Shown one piece after another: positions 34,074 through 40,922 of a stretch of 40,922 nucleotides of DNA. Positions within the stretch are counted from its first letter, which is position 1. Each line of letters begins with the position of its first letter. Below the pieces are notes generated by a model. That model saw nothing but the letters and a program-made list of their open reading frames with translations, ran no database searches and had not been told where the DNA came from. The translations under genes were made by a program, and so were the position numbers. The DNA comes from Saprospiraceae bacterium (GTDB lineage: Bacteria; Bacteroidota; Bacteroidia; Chitinophagales; Saprospiraceae), in assembly GCA_016787285.1 (NCBI GenBank), contig JAEUUV010000175.1, positions 1 to 40,922 of the forward strand. Direction: 5' to 3'.

Positions 34074-34521
34074 AGAAAATATTGAGGCCTCCGAACAGGC
34101 CGACTTTGTTTATGCCGATTGGTACTCCCGTTTGCCGGACGAAAAGAAAGCCGAGTTTTTCAAAAACGGTTTCGACTTTGTGGCCAAAAAGGTCAGGCAT
34201 GATCTGAAAAGTGAAAATCCGTTTGCAACCGAGGCGGATATCCGTTTGCGTTTTGTCGAACTCACACAGCGAGAGGAGTATCCCGAAGAAGTTTTTGCAT
34301 TCATCCAGGAGAAGTTTCTCGAATGTTCGGAGAAGGAGTGGCAGCACCGTTTCAAGGCTATGAAAAATGCCTTGGGTTGGTCGTACGACGACATTGCCAA
34401 CTTCATCCATGCAGGCAGTGGAGCATCGGTGAAGGCATCCATCAACAGAAAGTTGCCGGCGTTTGCCAAACTTGCTGTTTGCGTTTTTGAAAAACTACAC
34501 ACCCCCGAGCCGGCTACATGA
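34060..34521 (+). CDS. HTH-like partner protein of the nucleotidyltransferase
   Basis: 153 aa; family not recognised. Residues 1-90 are charged and helical. Residues about 100-145 (ALGWSYDDIANFIHAGSGAS then VKASINRKLPAFAKL) read like a helix-turn-helix of the XRE/Cro style. With the 14-nt overlap, the palindromic promoter and the nucleotidyltransferase upstream, it may be the DNA-binding antitoxin or regulator of a two-gene module (inference). Its TGA overlaps the patZ-like start (ATGA), so patZ may be co-translated from this operon. Confidence 0.6.
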   Translation: MDFSKENIEASEQADFVYADWYSRLPDEKKAEFFKNGFDFVAKKVRHDLKSENPFATEADIRLRFVELTQREEYPEEVFAFIQEKFLECSEKEWQHRFKAMKNALGWSYDDIANFIHAGSGASVKASINRKLPAFAKLAVCVFEKLHTPEPAT

Positions 34522-37190
34522 AACACACCCTCGATAAATTTTTCTACCCCCGCTCCGTCGCCGTTGTCGGCGCCACGGACAAAGCAGAAAAGATCGGCCA
34601 CGCCGTGCTGCGCAACCTGCTCACGGGCGGGTTCAAGGGCGCCGTCTACCCGGTGAATCCCAAGTACAAAACCGTGCAGGGCCTGAAGTGCTACGCCCGG
34701 CTGAGCAACCTGCCCGAGGTGCCCGACCTCGTGGTGTTTGCCCTGCCTGCAGCGCTCATTCCGCCGCTGATGGCCGACTGCAAAAAAGCCGGCGCCGAGT
34801 GCGCCGTTGTGCTTTCGGCGGGTTTCAGGGAAACCGGCCCGGAAGGCGAGCAACTTTTTCGCGACCTGAAAACCGCGGCTTCCGCCAACGGTGTGCGGCT
34901 CATCGGCCCCAACTGCCTCGGTCTGCTCACGCCGTCCATCGGCCTCAATGCCACTTTTGCGCCCACCATGCCGCCGGCCGGGCGCGTGGCGTTCATTTCC
35001 CAGAGCGGCGCCATGGGTTCGGCCGTGCTCGACTGGGCCGCCGACAAAAATGTGGGCCTCAGCCACTTCGTGTCGGTCGGCGGCATGGCCGACATCGGTT
35101 TCGACCACCTGATTGACTACTTCGGCTCCGACAGCCGCACGGCCTGCATCCTGATTTACATGGAAAGCCTGACCGACGCGCGCCGGTTTATGAGCGCCGC
35201 CCGCGCCTTTGCCCGCACCAAACCCATCGTGGTGCTCAAGGCCGGAGCCAGCCGGCAGGGCGCGCGCGCCGCACTCTCGCACACAGGCGCTATGGCCGGC
35301 AACGACGCTGTGTACGACGCCGCGTTCCGCCGGGCGGGTATCATTCGGGTGCAGACGATCCAGCAACTGTTCGACTGCACACAAGCCCTGGCCACCCAGC
35401 CCCTGCCCGCCGGCAACCGCCTCGCCATCGTGACCAATGCCGGCGGCCCGGCCATTCTTGCCACCGATGCGCTCGAACTGCGCGGCGGCACGCTGGCTAC
35501 GCTTTCGCCCGACACCATCGCCGCACTCGACAAGGTTTTGCCCCCGGCCTGGAGCAAAGGAAACCCGGTGGACATCCTCGGCGACGGTACGGTGGAGCAG
35601 TTCCGCGCCGCCCTGCACGCCTGCCTGTACGACCCCGGCGTGGACGCCGTGCTGGTCATCCTCACCGCCCAGAGCGTGACCGACGCCGATGCTGTGGCTC
35701 AGGCCGTGGTAGCCGAATCCAAAGCCGTACACAGCAAGCCCGTGTACGCCAGTTGGATGGGCTTGCAAACCGTGCGCAGTGGACGCGCCATCCTCGAAGC
35801 GGGCAAGGTGCCCTGGTACCCGTTCCCGGAGCGGGCGGTGGTCACCTTCATGCACAAGGTGCGCTACCGCGAAAACCTCGAACTTCTGTATGAAACCCCG
35901 CCCGACCTGCCCATCGAACTGTCGGACATCAACCGCACGGGCGCGCGTGTGGTGGTGGACATTGTGCGCAAATCGGGCCGCATCCACTTCGAGGAAGCCG
36001 AGGCCAAACGCCTGCTGGCCTGCTACGGCATCCCGGTGAACGCCACGTATTTGGCCAAAACCGAGGACGAAGCCGCCGCCATCGCCCGCAGTCTGGGTTG
36101 TGCGGTGGCGGTTAAGGTGGAGTCACCCGATATCTGGCACAAGTCCGACGTACACGGTGTGCGGCTCGGTATCGAGACGGAGTTCGGCACCCGGCAGGTG
36201 TTTCGTTTTTTGATGGAAAATGTGCGCAAAAAACGCCCCGACGCGCGCATCACCGGCGTGACCATCGAAAAAATGGTAGACACCCAGCACGAGTTGCTCA
36301 TCGGCGCGGTGAAAGACCCCACGTTTGGTCCCGTGGTCGTGTTCGGCCTCGGCGGCGTGGCCACCGAAATCTGGCAGGATCGCGCCATCGGCTTGCCGCC
36401 GCTCAACCTGGCCCTGGCCCGCCACCTTGTGGAGGGCACCCGCATCGCCCGGCTGCTGCACGGATTCCGCCACCTGCCCGCCGTGCCGGTGGAGCAGTTG
36501 CAAAACGTGCTCGTGCGCTTTGCCTACCTGCTCATGGATTTTCCCGAGATCAGCGAAATTGACATCAATCCCTTCGCCATGAGTGCCGAGGGCGGCATTG
36601 CGCTGGATGCAGCGGTCACGCTCGAATCCTCGCCCAGCCTGCAACGCGACCCCTACGAACACCTTAGCATACAGCCTTACCCGACGCAGTGGATCAAAAC
36701 CGTGCAGCACAAGAGCGGGCAAAAAATCCTGCTGCGGCCCATCCGCCCGGAAGATGAGCCGCTGGAGGCCGAACTGGTGGAAAAAACCTCGCGGGAGAGC
36801 CTGTACTTCCGCTTTTTCGGGTTCACGCCGGGCATTGACCACAAGATGCTCGCGCGGTTCACGCAGATTGACTACGATCGGGAAATGGCCATCGTGGCTG
36901 TCATCGAGGAGAGCGGTAAACCACAAATTATCGGAGTGGTGCGCATTGTGGGCGATGCCTGGCGCGATACCTGCGAGTACGCCATCCTCGTGGCCGACAA
37001 CTGGCACGGCCAGGGCATCGGCAGCCTGCTGACCGACTACATCATCGAGATCGCCCGGGCGCAGGGCTACCGCAAGATCACGGCCACGTTCCTGAAAACC
37101 AACGGCGCCATGCGGCGGCTGTTCGAGCATAAGAGGTTTGTGATTCGGAGCGGGGAGGATGGGGCGGATGCGGCGGAGCTGAGGTTGTGA
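34518..37190 (+). CDS. patZ: ADP-forming acyl-CoA synthetase fused to a GNAT acetyltransferase (PatZ/Pat-like)
   Basis: 890 aa, the usual length for PatZ/YfiQ. Order: CoA-binding domain (PRSVAVVGATDKAEKIGHAV, residues about 8-140), succinyl-CoA-ligase-like flavodoxin domains, ATP-grasp domain (about 470-700), and a GNAT domain (about 715-890) with the acetyl-CoA loop DNWHGQGIGSLL. H255 in ALSHTGAMAGND corresponds to the phosphorylated His of active ADP-forming synthetases; from memory, Salmonella Pat has lost it, so this protein may still have synthetase activity. Expected role: lysine acetylation of metabolic enzymes such as acetyl-CoA synthetase. Starts within the stop of the HTH-like gene; its 3' end is duplicated downstream. 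Confidence 0.85.
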   Translation: MKHTLDKFFYPRSVAVVGATDKAEKIGHAVLRNLLTGGFKGAVYPVNPKYKTVQGLKCYARLSNLPEVPDLVVFALPAALIPPLMADCKKAGAECAVVLSAGFRETGPEGEQLFRDLKTAASANGVRLIGPNCLGLLTPSIGLNATFAPTMPPAGRVAFISQSGAMGSAVLDWAADKNVGLSHFVSVGGMADIGFDHLIDYFGSDSRTACILIYMESLTDARRFMSAARAFARTKPIVVLKAGASRQGARAALSHTGAMAGNDAVYDAAFRRAGIIRVQTIQQLFDCTQALATQPLPAGNRLAIVTNAGGPAILATDALELRGGTLATLSPDTIAALDKVLPPAWSKGNPVDILGDGTVEQFRAALHACLYDPGVDAVLVILTAQSVTDADAVAQAVVAESKAVHSKPVYASWMGLQTVRSGRAILEAGKVPWYPFPERAVVTFMHKVRYRENLELLYETPPDLPIELSDINRTGARVVVDIVRKSGRIHFEEAEAKRLLACYGIPVNATYLAKTEDEAAAIARSLGCAVAVKVESPDIWHKSDVHGVRLGIETEFGTRQVFRFLMENVRKKRPDARITGVTIEKMVDTQHELLIGAVKDPTFGPVVVFGLGGVATEIWQDRAIGLPPLNLALARHLVEGTRIARLLHGFRHLPAVPVEQLQNVLVRFAYLLMDFPEISEIDINPFAMSAEGGIALDAAVTLESSPSLQRDPYEHLSIQPYPTQWIKTVQHKSGQKILLRPIRPEDEPLEAELVEKTSRESLYFRFFGFTPGIDHKMLARFTQIDYDREMAIVAVIEESGKPQIIGVVRIVGDAWRDTCEYAILVADNWHGQGIGSLLTDYIIEIARAQGYRKITATFLKTNGAMRRLFEHKRFVIRSGEDGADAAELRL

Positions 37191-37192
37191 GG
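37029..37192 (+). repeat. Direct repeat, copy A (3' end of patZ)
   Basis: 164 nt identical to 38558-38721 except for seven substitutions and no gaps. It covers the last 54 codons of patZ, the stop, and two bases. Confidence 0.95.
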
Positions 37193-37195
37193 GGA

Positions 37196-37810
37196 TCAAC
37201 CCATCCTCGCCATCTCCCGAAACTTCAAATTGGGTGCCGCAAGGGCCTGAGAAATGTACAAGGCATGGTTTATTTTAGCCTGTTTCGCCAAATCCTGGAG
37301 CAGGCTTACTTGAAACTCGACTTCGCGGAGGATTAGCGGCTCCTGGCCCAGCCGAGCCTCAAGCGATTCGAGGGAAAGATCATGCGGGTACTTGTCGCGC
37401 TTCTGAACGTACAGGCTGAGAGAGTCGAAAGCGATGGCGGAGGTGGTCTCGATGTGCTTCGGATCCTGGGTTCGGACAAATGAAAAACACTCGTACAGCA
37501 TGCTCGACACATCCAGCGCAAGTGAAGCCAGTGTGTTGCCCCCGAAATCATCCATGTCGGGGGTTACATCTTCGATGAGTTCGTCAATGATCTGTACTTC
37601 CTCGGAGTCGTGTTGCTTTTGGGCAACAATGTCTTTGAGCAGGTCAATACCGTTGAGCAAAACCATCGGGTTGCCCCATTGCTCGATCAGGTGAAAGGCA
37701 AAGTAATTGGGCAAAAATCGCTCAGTGAGCATCACCCCGAAGGCCAACTGGTGGTAGGGTGGCAAGGCTCGGATGTTCTTGCTGATCGTAGCACGCGTGT
37801 TGCTGTCCAT
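37196..37810 (-). CDS. DUF416 (YjaG-like) family protein
   Basis: 204 aa, all-helical, acidic. The LPPYHQLAFGVMLTERFLPN N-terminus resembles the HVTFMACLCERMYPNY-type start of E. coli YjaG, and DDFGG and SLALDVSSMLYECFSF fit later blocks; function of the family is unknown. It starts 5 nt after the deaminase-like gene and ends 5 nt from the convergent patZ stop. This position suggests an immunity or partner role for the deaminase, but that is inference. It lies within the lower-GC segment between the two patZ 3' ends. Confidence 0.65.
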   Translation of the reverse strand: MDSNTRATISKNIRALPPYHQLAFGVMLTERFLPNYFAFHLIEQWGNPMVLLNGIDLLKDIVAQKQHDSEEVQIIDELIEDVTPDMDDFGGNTLASLALDVSSMLYECFSFVRTQDPKHIETTSAIAFDSLSLYVQKRDKYPHDLSLESLEARLGQEPLILREVEFQVSLLQDLAKQAKINHALYISQALAAPNLKFREMARMG

Positions 37811-37815
37811 ATTTT

Positions 37816-38271
37816 CTACAAGCGATTTTTAGATTTTTTTCCGGAAAACCCGGTTTGAGTACTAATGCCTAACTCGTTCAGCATGTCCTCACAGTCGAGG
37901 CAAATGGGGCGGCTTGCACCAATTTCAACTACAAATAAATTATTTTCCGCAGCCTCCTCGATAATGTTCTCCTCGGCATGATTACCGGGCCTGCTGCTGG
38001 CGATAATTTCGTGTGGTAGCAAAGCCCTGCGAATTTCGGCACGAAGGTACTCTTCGTTGGTTCCGACAATAGAGATTTCACTGTTGGTATCTCCCACAGC
38101 GGTCGTTGTATGGCGTCTTTTTCGTTCATCTTCGATTAAGCTGTGCAGTTCTTCGGCTCGGCTTGTTGGATTCTTTCTTGCGGGTGATTCCATTGCAGGT
38201 GACTTTTTTGAGTTAAATTCAAGTAGCCGATGTCGAGCCGTTTTTTGGGGGTCGGTTCCTTTTTGCGGCAC
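37816..38271 (-). CDS. Deaminase-like protein (cytidine-deaminase superfamily, toxin-type)
   Basis: 151 aa if started at the GTG (38271). The zinc-dependent deaminase signature is present: H98-A-E100 in GNHAEENIIEEA and C124-x-x-C127 in ASRPICLDCEDML, the layout seen in bacterial deaminase toxins and related families. Residues 1-60 are basic and probably disordered. The GTG start is poor; a single-base shift in a run of six A at 38282-38287 would join this frame to the upstream open frame, so this may be the C-terminal part of a longer gene. DUF416 gene follows after 5 nt. Activity on nucleic acid, nucleotides or neither cannot be told. Confidence 0.6.
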   Translation of the reverse strand: MPQKGTDPQKTARHRLLEFNSKKSPAMESPARKNPTSRAEELHSLIEDERKRRHTTTAVGDTNSEISIVGTNEEYLRAEIRRALLPHEIIASSRPGNHAEENIIEEAAENNLFVVEIGASRPICLDCEDMLNELGISTQTGFSGKKSKNRL

Positions 38272-38434
38272 CGGTTTTCTCTTTTTTCTGCCGCCTTTTA
38301 GGCTTGGTTTTCAGTACCTGCCCGGTTTTTTTGTACTGCGCAATGATCGCGCTGATAGCCTTTCGGTCTTCGTCAGTGCATGGCATTGGAGGTAGATTGA
38401 GGTCAATACCAGCGGGTTCTTTTATGTTGCCCAT
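38219..38434 (-). CDS. Short ORF, probably the N-terminal part of the frameshifted deaminase gene
   Basis: 71 aa from the ATG at 38434. PAGIDLNLPPMPCTDEDRKA then a Lys/Arg-rich tail; no domain recognised. It overlaps the deaminase frame by 53 nt. A further 16 residues in another frame (ATG at 38480, starting MPKQEKYHLEIEIDNHG) join it if one G of the GGG run at 38430-38432 is removed. The reconstructed protein would be about 220 aa from 38480 to 37816. As it stands it may be non-functional, or the two runs may be sequencing errors. Confidence 0.4.
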   Translation of the reverse strand: MGNIKEPAGIDLNLPPMPCTDEDRKAISAIIAQYKKTGQVLKTKPKRRQKKEKTGAAKRNRPPKNGSTSAT

Positions 38435-38489
38435 GATTGTCAATTTCGATTTCCAGGTGATATTTTTCTTGTTTTGGCATAAGCGCCAG

Positions 38490-38497
38490 CAAATTTA
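38490..38497 (-). promoter_or_regulatory. -7 promoter box of the deaminase-DUF416 cassette
   Basis: Minus-strand TAAATTTG, a full match to TAnnTTTG, 9 nt before the ATG at 38480. Its position supports 38480 as the true start of the cassette's first gene. Confidence 0.5.
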
Positions 38498-38557
38498 CAA
38501 AATCCCTTGCGAAAACTTCAACTCAATTTCGGGCATTTCCCTGACACGGCATGGGTA

Positions 38558-38719
38558 CTGACCGACTACATCATCGAGATCGCCCGGGCGCAGGGCTACC
38601 GCAAGATCACGGCTACCTTCCTGAAAACCAACGGCGCCATGCGGCGGATGTTCGAGCACAAGAGGTTTGTGATTCGGAGCGGGGAAGATGGGGCGGATGC
38701 GGCGGAGTTGGGGTTGTGA
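38558..38719 (+). pseudogene. Duplicated 3' fragment of patZ (direct repeat copy B)
   Basis: Encodes LTDYIIEIARAQGYRKITAT and onward to the patZ stop, i.e. the last 53 residues of the GNAT domain, with only two amino-acid changes (L to M, R to G) among seven base changes. Homology begins abruptly at 38558 and includes two bases after the stop (to 38721). It has no promoter and lacks the acetyl-CoA-binding loop, so it is not functional by itself. The mostly synonymous changes suggest both copies spent time under selection as real gene ends. Confidence 0.9.
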
Positions 38720-38895
38720 GGAGTTCCGCAAAAGGATTGACAAGAGGCATTTCTTCGCTTCTACCTCCGTCGGAGCATTCCAACCCAGTATTTCAATTGA
38801 GCGTGTTCAGAAATACAAGCCCCTCTTGACATTACCAACCAAACCGTGTCCGTGAGTATTATTGCCCTTTCTTTTTTGAGCATTCCTTCTCCACC

Positions 38896-40922
38896 ATGAA
38901 ACTAATCCAGCAAACACTCGCCAAAACGCTGCTCCCCGCCTACCGCGTCCAAAACGTGGAGTACCACCGCATCGAACGGTTTAAAACCGAACTCGCCCGC
39001 CTGCTCGAACACCTCGAACACGGCGCCGGCGAAAGCGAGGAACACCTCAAAAACCTCGTCTCCGATTTTCTCAAGGCAGCCTGGTACCGCGACGAATATT
39101 TCGTAAACACCAAAGACCGACAGGACCTCGTGATCCACAATGGCCGCACCGCCAAAGACAACGTCGGCGTCATCATCGAGGCCAAACGCCCCAAAAACAA
39201 GGCGGAAATGTTCTCCCCCGAGAACCCCAACGCCAAAGCCCTGCACGAACTGCTGCGCTACTACCTCAACGAACGCAGCCGCAACGGCAACAAGGAAATC
39301 CGACACCTTGTCATCACCGACATCCACCGATGGTACATCTTCGATGCCGCCGACTTCGAACGCCACATCTACGCCAATACCAAACTGCTCCAACAATACG
39401 CCGACTGGCACGAAGGCCGCCTCGGCTCCGGAACCACGCCCTGGTTTTACAAGGAAATCGCCGCGCCGTTTTTCGAAGAAGAACTGCCCGAACTCCGCTG
39501 CTGCACTTTCGACCTGCGCGACTATGCCGCCGCCGCCACCAATGCCGACCCCAACGACGACGAACTCCTGCTCGACCTCTACAAAATCCTCTCCCCCCAA
39601 CACCTGCTCAAAAAAACCTTCGCCAACGACAGCAATGCCCTCAACAAACAGTTCTACGACGAACTGCTCTACATCCTCGGGCTGGAAGAAGTGAAAGAAG
39701 GCGGCAAAAAACTCATCGAACGCGCCGACAAACGTCGCTGCGACGGCAGCCTGCTCGAAAATACCCTCAGCGAACTCGACATCAGCGGCGTGTGGCGCGA
39801 CGCTACCGACCTCGACCAGTTCGGCGATACCCCCGAAAAACAACGCTTCAGTATCGCCCTCGAACTTTGCATCACCTGGCTCAACCGCATCCTGTTCCTC
39901 AAACTGCTCGAAGGCCAATTGCTCCGCTGGCGACCGGGAAGCGATCGCCTGCTGTCGGTGGACAATGTGAAGGACTACGACGAACTTAACGAGCTGTTTT
40001 TTCATGTCCTCGCCGTGCCCGAAGCCGAACGCCGCGAATCGGTGCGCCGTCAGTTCGGCAACATTCCTTACCTCAACAGCTCGCTCTTCGAGCAAACCGA
40101 ACTCGAACGCCGCACCCTGCGCGTGTCGGCTCTGAAAGACCGCCTCGATTTGCCCCTGCACCCCAACTCGGCGCTCCGGCACGGGGCCAATCCGCCCAAA
40201 TCCCTGCAAACCTTAGCCTACCTGTTCGCTTTCCTCGATGCCTACGATTTCAGCAGCGATGCCAAAGCCCGCATACAGGCCGAAAACCGCCCGGTGATCA
40301 ATGCCGCCGTGCTGGGCCTCATTTTTGAAAAAATAAACGGCTACCGCGACGGCTCGTTTTTCACGCCCGGATTCGTCACCATGTACATGTGCCGCGAAAC
40401 GCTGCGCCGTGCCGTGCTCCAAAAATTCAACGTGCGCTACGGCTGGACCTGCGCCAACGTCGAAACCGACCTCCACAACGAACTCCTGCGCCACAAAACA
40501 CCCCTGCCCGAAGCCAATGCCCTCGTCAACAGCCTGCGCGTGTGCGACCCCGCCGTGGGCAGCGGCCACTTCCTCGTCAGCGCCCTCAACGAACTCATTG
40601 CCATCAAAAGCGACCTCGGCATCCTCTGCGACACCGCCGGCAAACTCCTGCCCCTCACCGCCATCGTCGGCAACGACGAACTCATCCTCACCGACCCCCG
40701 CACCGACCAGCCCGTGGAGTACCGGCCCGGCAACGCCGCCGCCCAGCGTATTCAGGAAACGCTCTTTCACGAAAAACAAACCCTTATCGAAAATTGCCTG
40801 TTCGGCGTGGACATCAACCCCAAATCAGTCATGATCTGCCGCCTGCGCCTCTGGATCGAACTGCTCAAACACGCCTATTTCACCGCCGGCAGCAAATACC
40901 AAAGCCTCGAAACCCTGCCCAA
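38896..40922 (+). CDS. Type IIG (Eco57I-like) restriction endonuclease-methyltransferase, 3' partial
   Basis: 675 codons visible, open to the window edge. The N-terminal part has a PD-(D/E)xK-like nuclease pattern: D77 (KDRQDLVI) and E95-A-K97 (GVIIEAKRP). A long helical linker follows, then the N6-adenine methyltransferase core: motif I DPAVGSGHFL (D551) and FGVDINPKSVMICRLRLWIE. The catalytic NPPY motif and target-recognition domain should lie beyond 40922. Such single-chain enzymes both cut and methylate DNA and serve in phage defence. ATG at 38896 chosen as the first start after a 174-nt spacer. It adjoins the repeat-flanked deaminase cassette. Confidence 0.85.
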   Translation, partial: MKLIQQTLAKTLLPAYRVQNVEYHRIERFKTELARLLEHLEHGAGESEEHLKNLVSDFLKAAWYRDEYFVNTKDRQDLVIHNGRTAKDNVGVIIEAKRPKNKAEMFSPENPNAKALHELLRYYLNERSRNGNKEIRHLVITDIHRWYIFDAADFERHIYANTKLLQQYADWHEGRLGSGTTPWFYKEIAAPFFEEELPELRCCTFDLRDYAAAATNADPNDDELLLDLYKILSPQHLLKKTFANDSNALNKQFYDELLYILGLEEVKEGGKKLIERADKRRCDGSLLENTLSELDISGVWRDATDLDQFGDTPEKQRFSIALELCITWLNRILFLKLLEGQLLRWRPGSDRLLSVDNVKDYDELNELFFHVLAVPEAERRESVRRQFGNIPYLNSSLFEQTELERRTLRVSALKDRLDLPLHPNSALRHGANPPKSLQTLAYLFAFLDAYDFSSDAKARIQAENRPVINAAVLGLIFEKINGYRDGSFFTPGFVTMYMCRETLRRAVLQKFNVRYGWTCANVETDLHNELLRHKTPLPEANALVNSLRVCDPAVGSGHFLVSALNELIAIKSDLGILCDTAGKLLPLTAIVGNDELILTDPRTDQPVEYRPGNAAAQRIQETLFHEKQTLIENCLFGVDINPKSVMICRLRLWIELLKHAYFTAGSKYQSLETLP

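Noticed and set aside
34110-35987. 625-aa minus-strand open frame
   Set aside because: Antisense shadow of the HTH-like and patZ genes; composition is biased and no motif is present.
38282-38289. dnaX-style -1 slippery site (A AAA AAG)
   Set aside because: The shift needed to join the frames is +1 (or -2), and the zero-frame phase is wrong for the A AAA AAG slip.
38722-38895. Small gene or RNA between the patZ fragment and the restriction-methyltransferase
   Set aside because: No convincing ORF, terminator or structured motif; only a weak TATTATTG -7-like box near 38855.
38902-40209. 435-aa minus-strand open frame
   Set aside because: Opposite the restriction-methyltransferase; rich in Phe, Val and Glu from reverse reading of biased codons.

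Overview
The window looks like a chromosome segment of a fairly GC-rich member of the Bacteroidota, probably a Saprospiraceae-like lineage (inference). The support is a TonB receptor with an N-terminal carboxypeptidase-regulatory domain, SprB-type and HYR-like repeats in giant surface proteins, a eukaryote-type citrate synthase, and promoters with the Bacteroidota -7 box TAnnTTTG. No rRNA, tRNA, CRISPR array or transposase was seen.

Left part (1-4000): the end of an M16-like protein without the zinc motif, yajC, an outer-membrane barrel protein and a spermidine-synthase-like methyltransferase. Next (4030-16621, all minus strand) come three exported-protein genes: a 2051-aa modular surface protein, a 209-aa dockerin-like protein, and an 1810-aa protein with cohesin-like and dockerin-like modules in three 1.85-kb repeats. 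The two giants share the same kind of Cys-containing C-terminal module. I read the small protein and the scaffold as a candidate non-cellulosomal cohesin-dockerin system.

Middle (17254-24223): an AAA_14/DUF4143 ATPase, gltA, hsp20, another barrel protein, and a minus-strand run MBL hydrolase - isoprenoid-synthase-like protein - gmhA. The isoprenoid-synthase-like gene carries two copies of a GC-rich composite palindrome in frame. The same element occurs between genes at 10171-10469 and 16674-16847, and a reduced copy lies inside nadE.

24248-31542 is a sugar-uptake locus: a LacI regulator, two abutting LacI-type operators, a TonB receptor, an (alpha/alpha)6 glycoside hydrolase, a P-loop kinase and an SLC45-like MFS transporter. 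The last three genes overlap by ATGA.

Right part (31544-40922): nadE and yidD are divergent. A nucleotidyltransferase plus HTH-like gene pair with a palindromic promoter is translationally coupled to a patZ-like gene. The last 164 bp of patZ is duplicated 1.5 kb downstream. Between the copies sits a lower-GC cassette with a deaminase-like gene, apparently split by two homopolymer frameshifts, and a DUF416 gene. The window ends inside a type IIG restriction-methyltransferase. Together, 33.5-40.9 kb looks like a small defence or conflict island around patZ. Many intergenic spacers also hold long, mutually unrelated inverted repeats.
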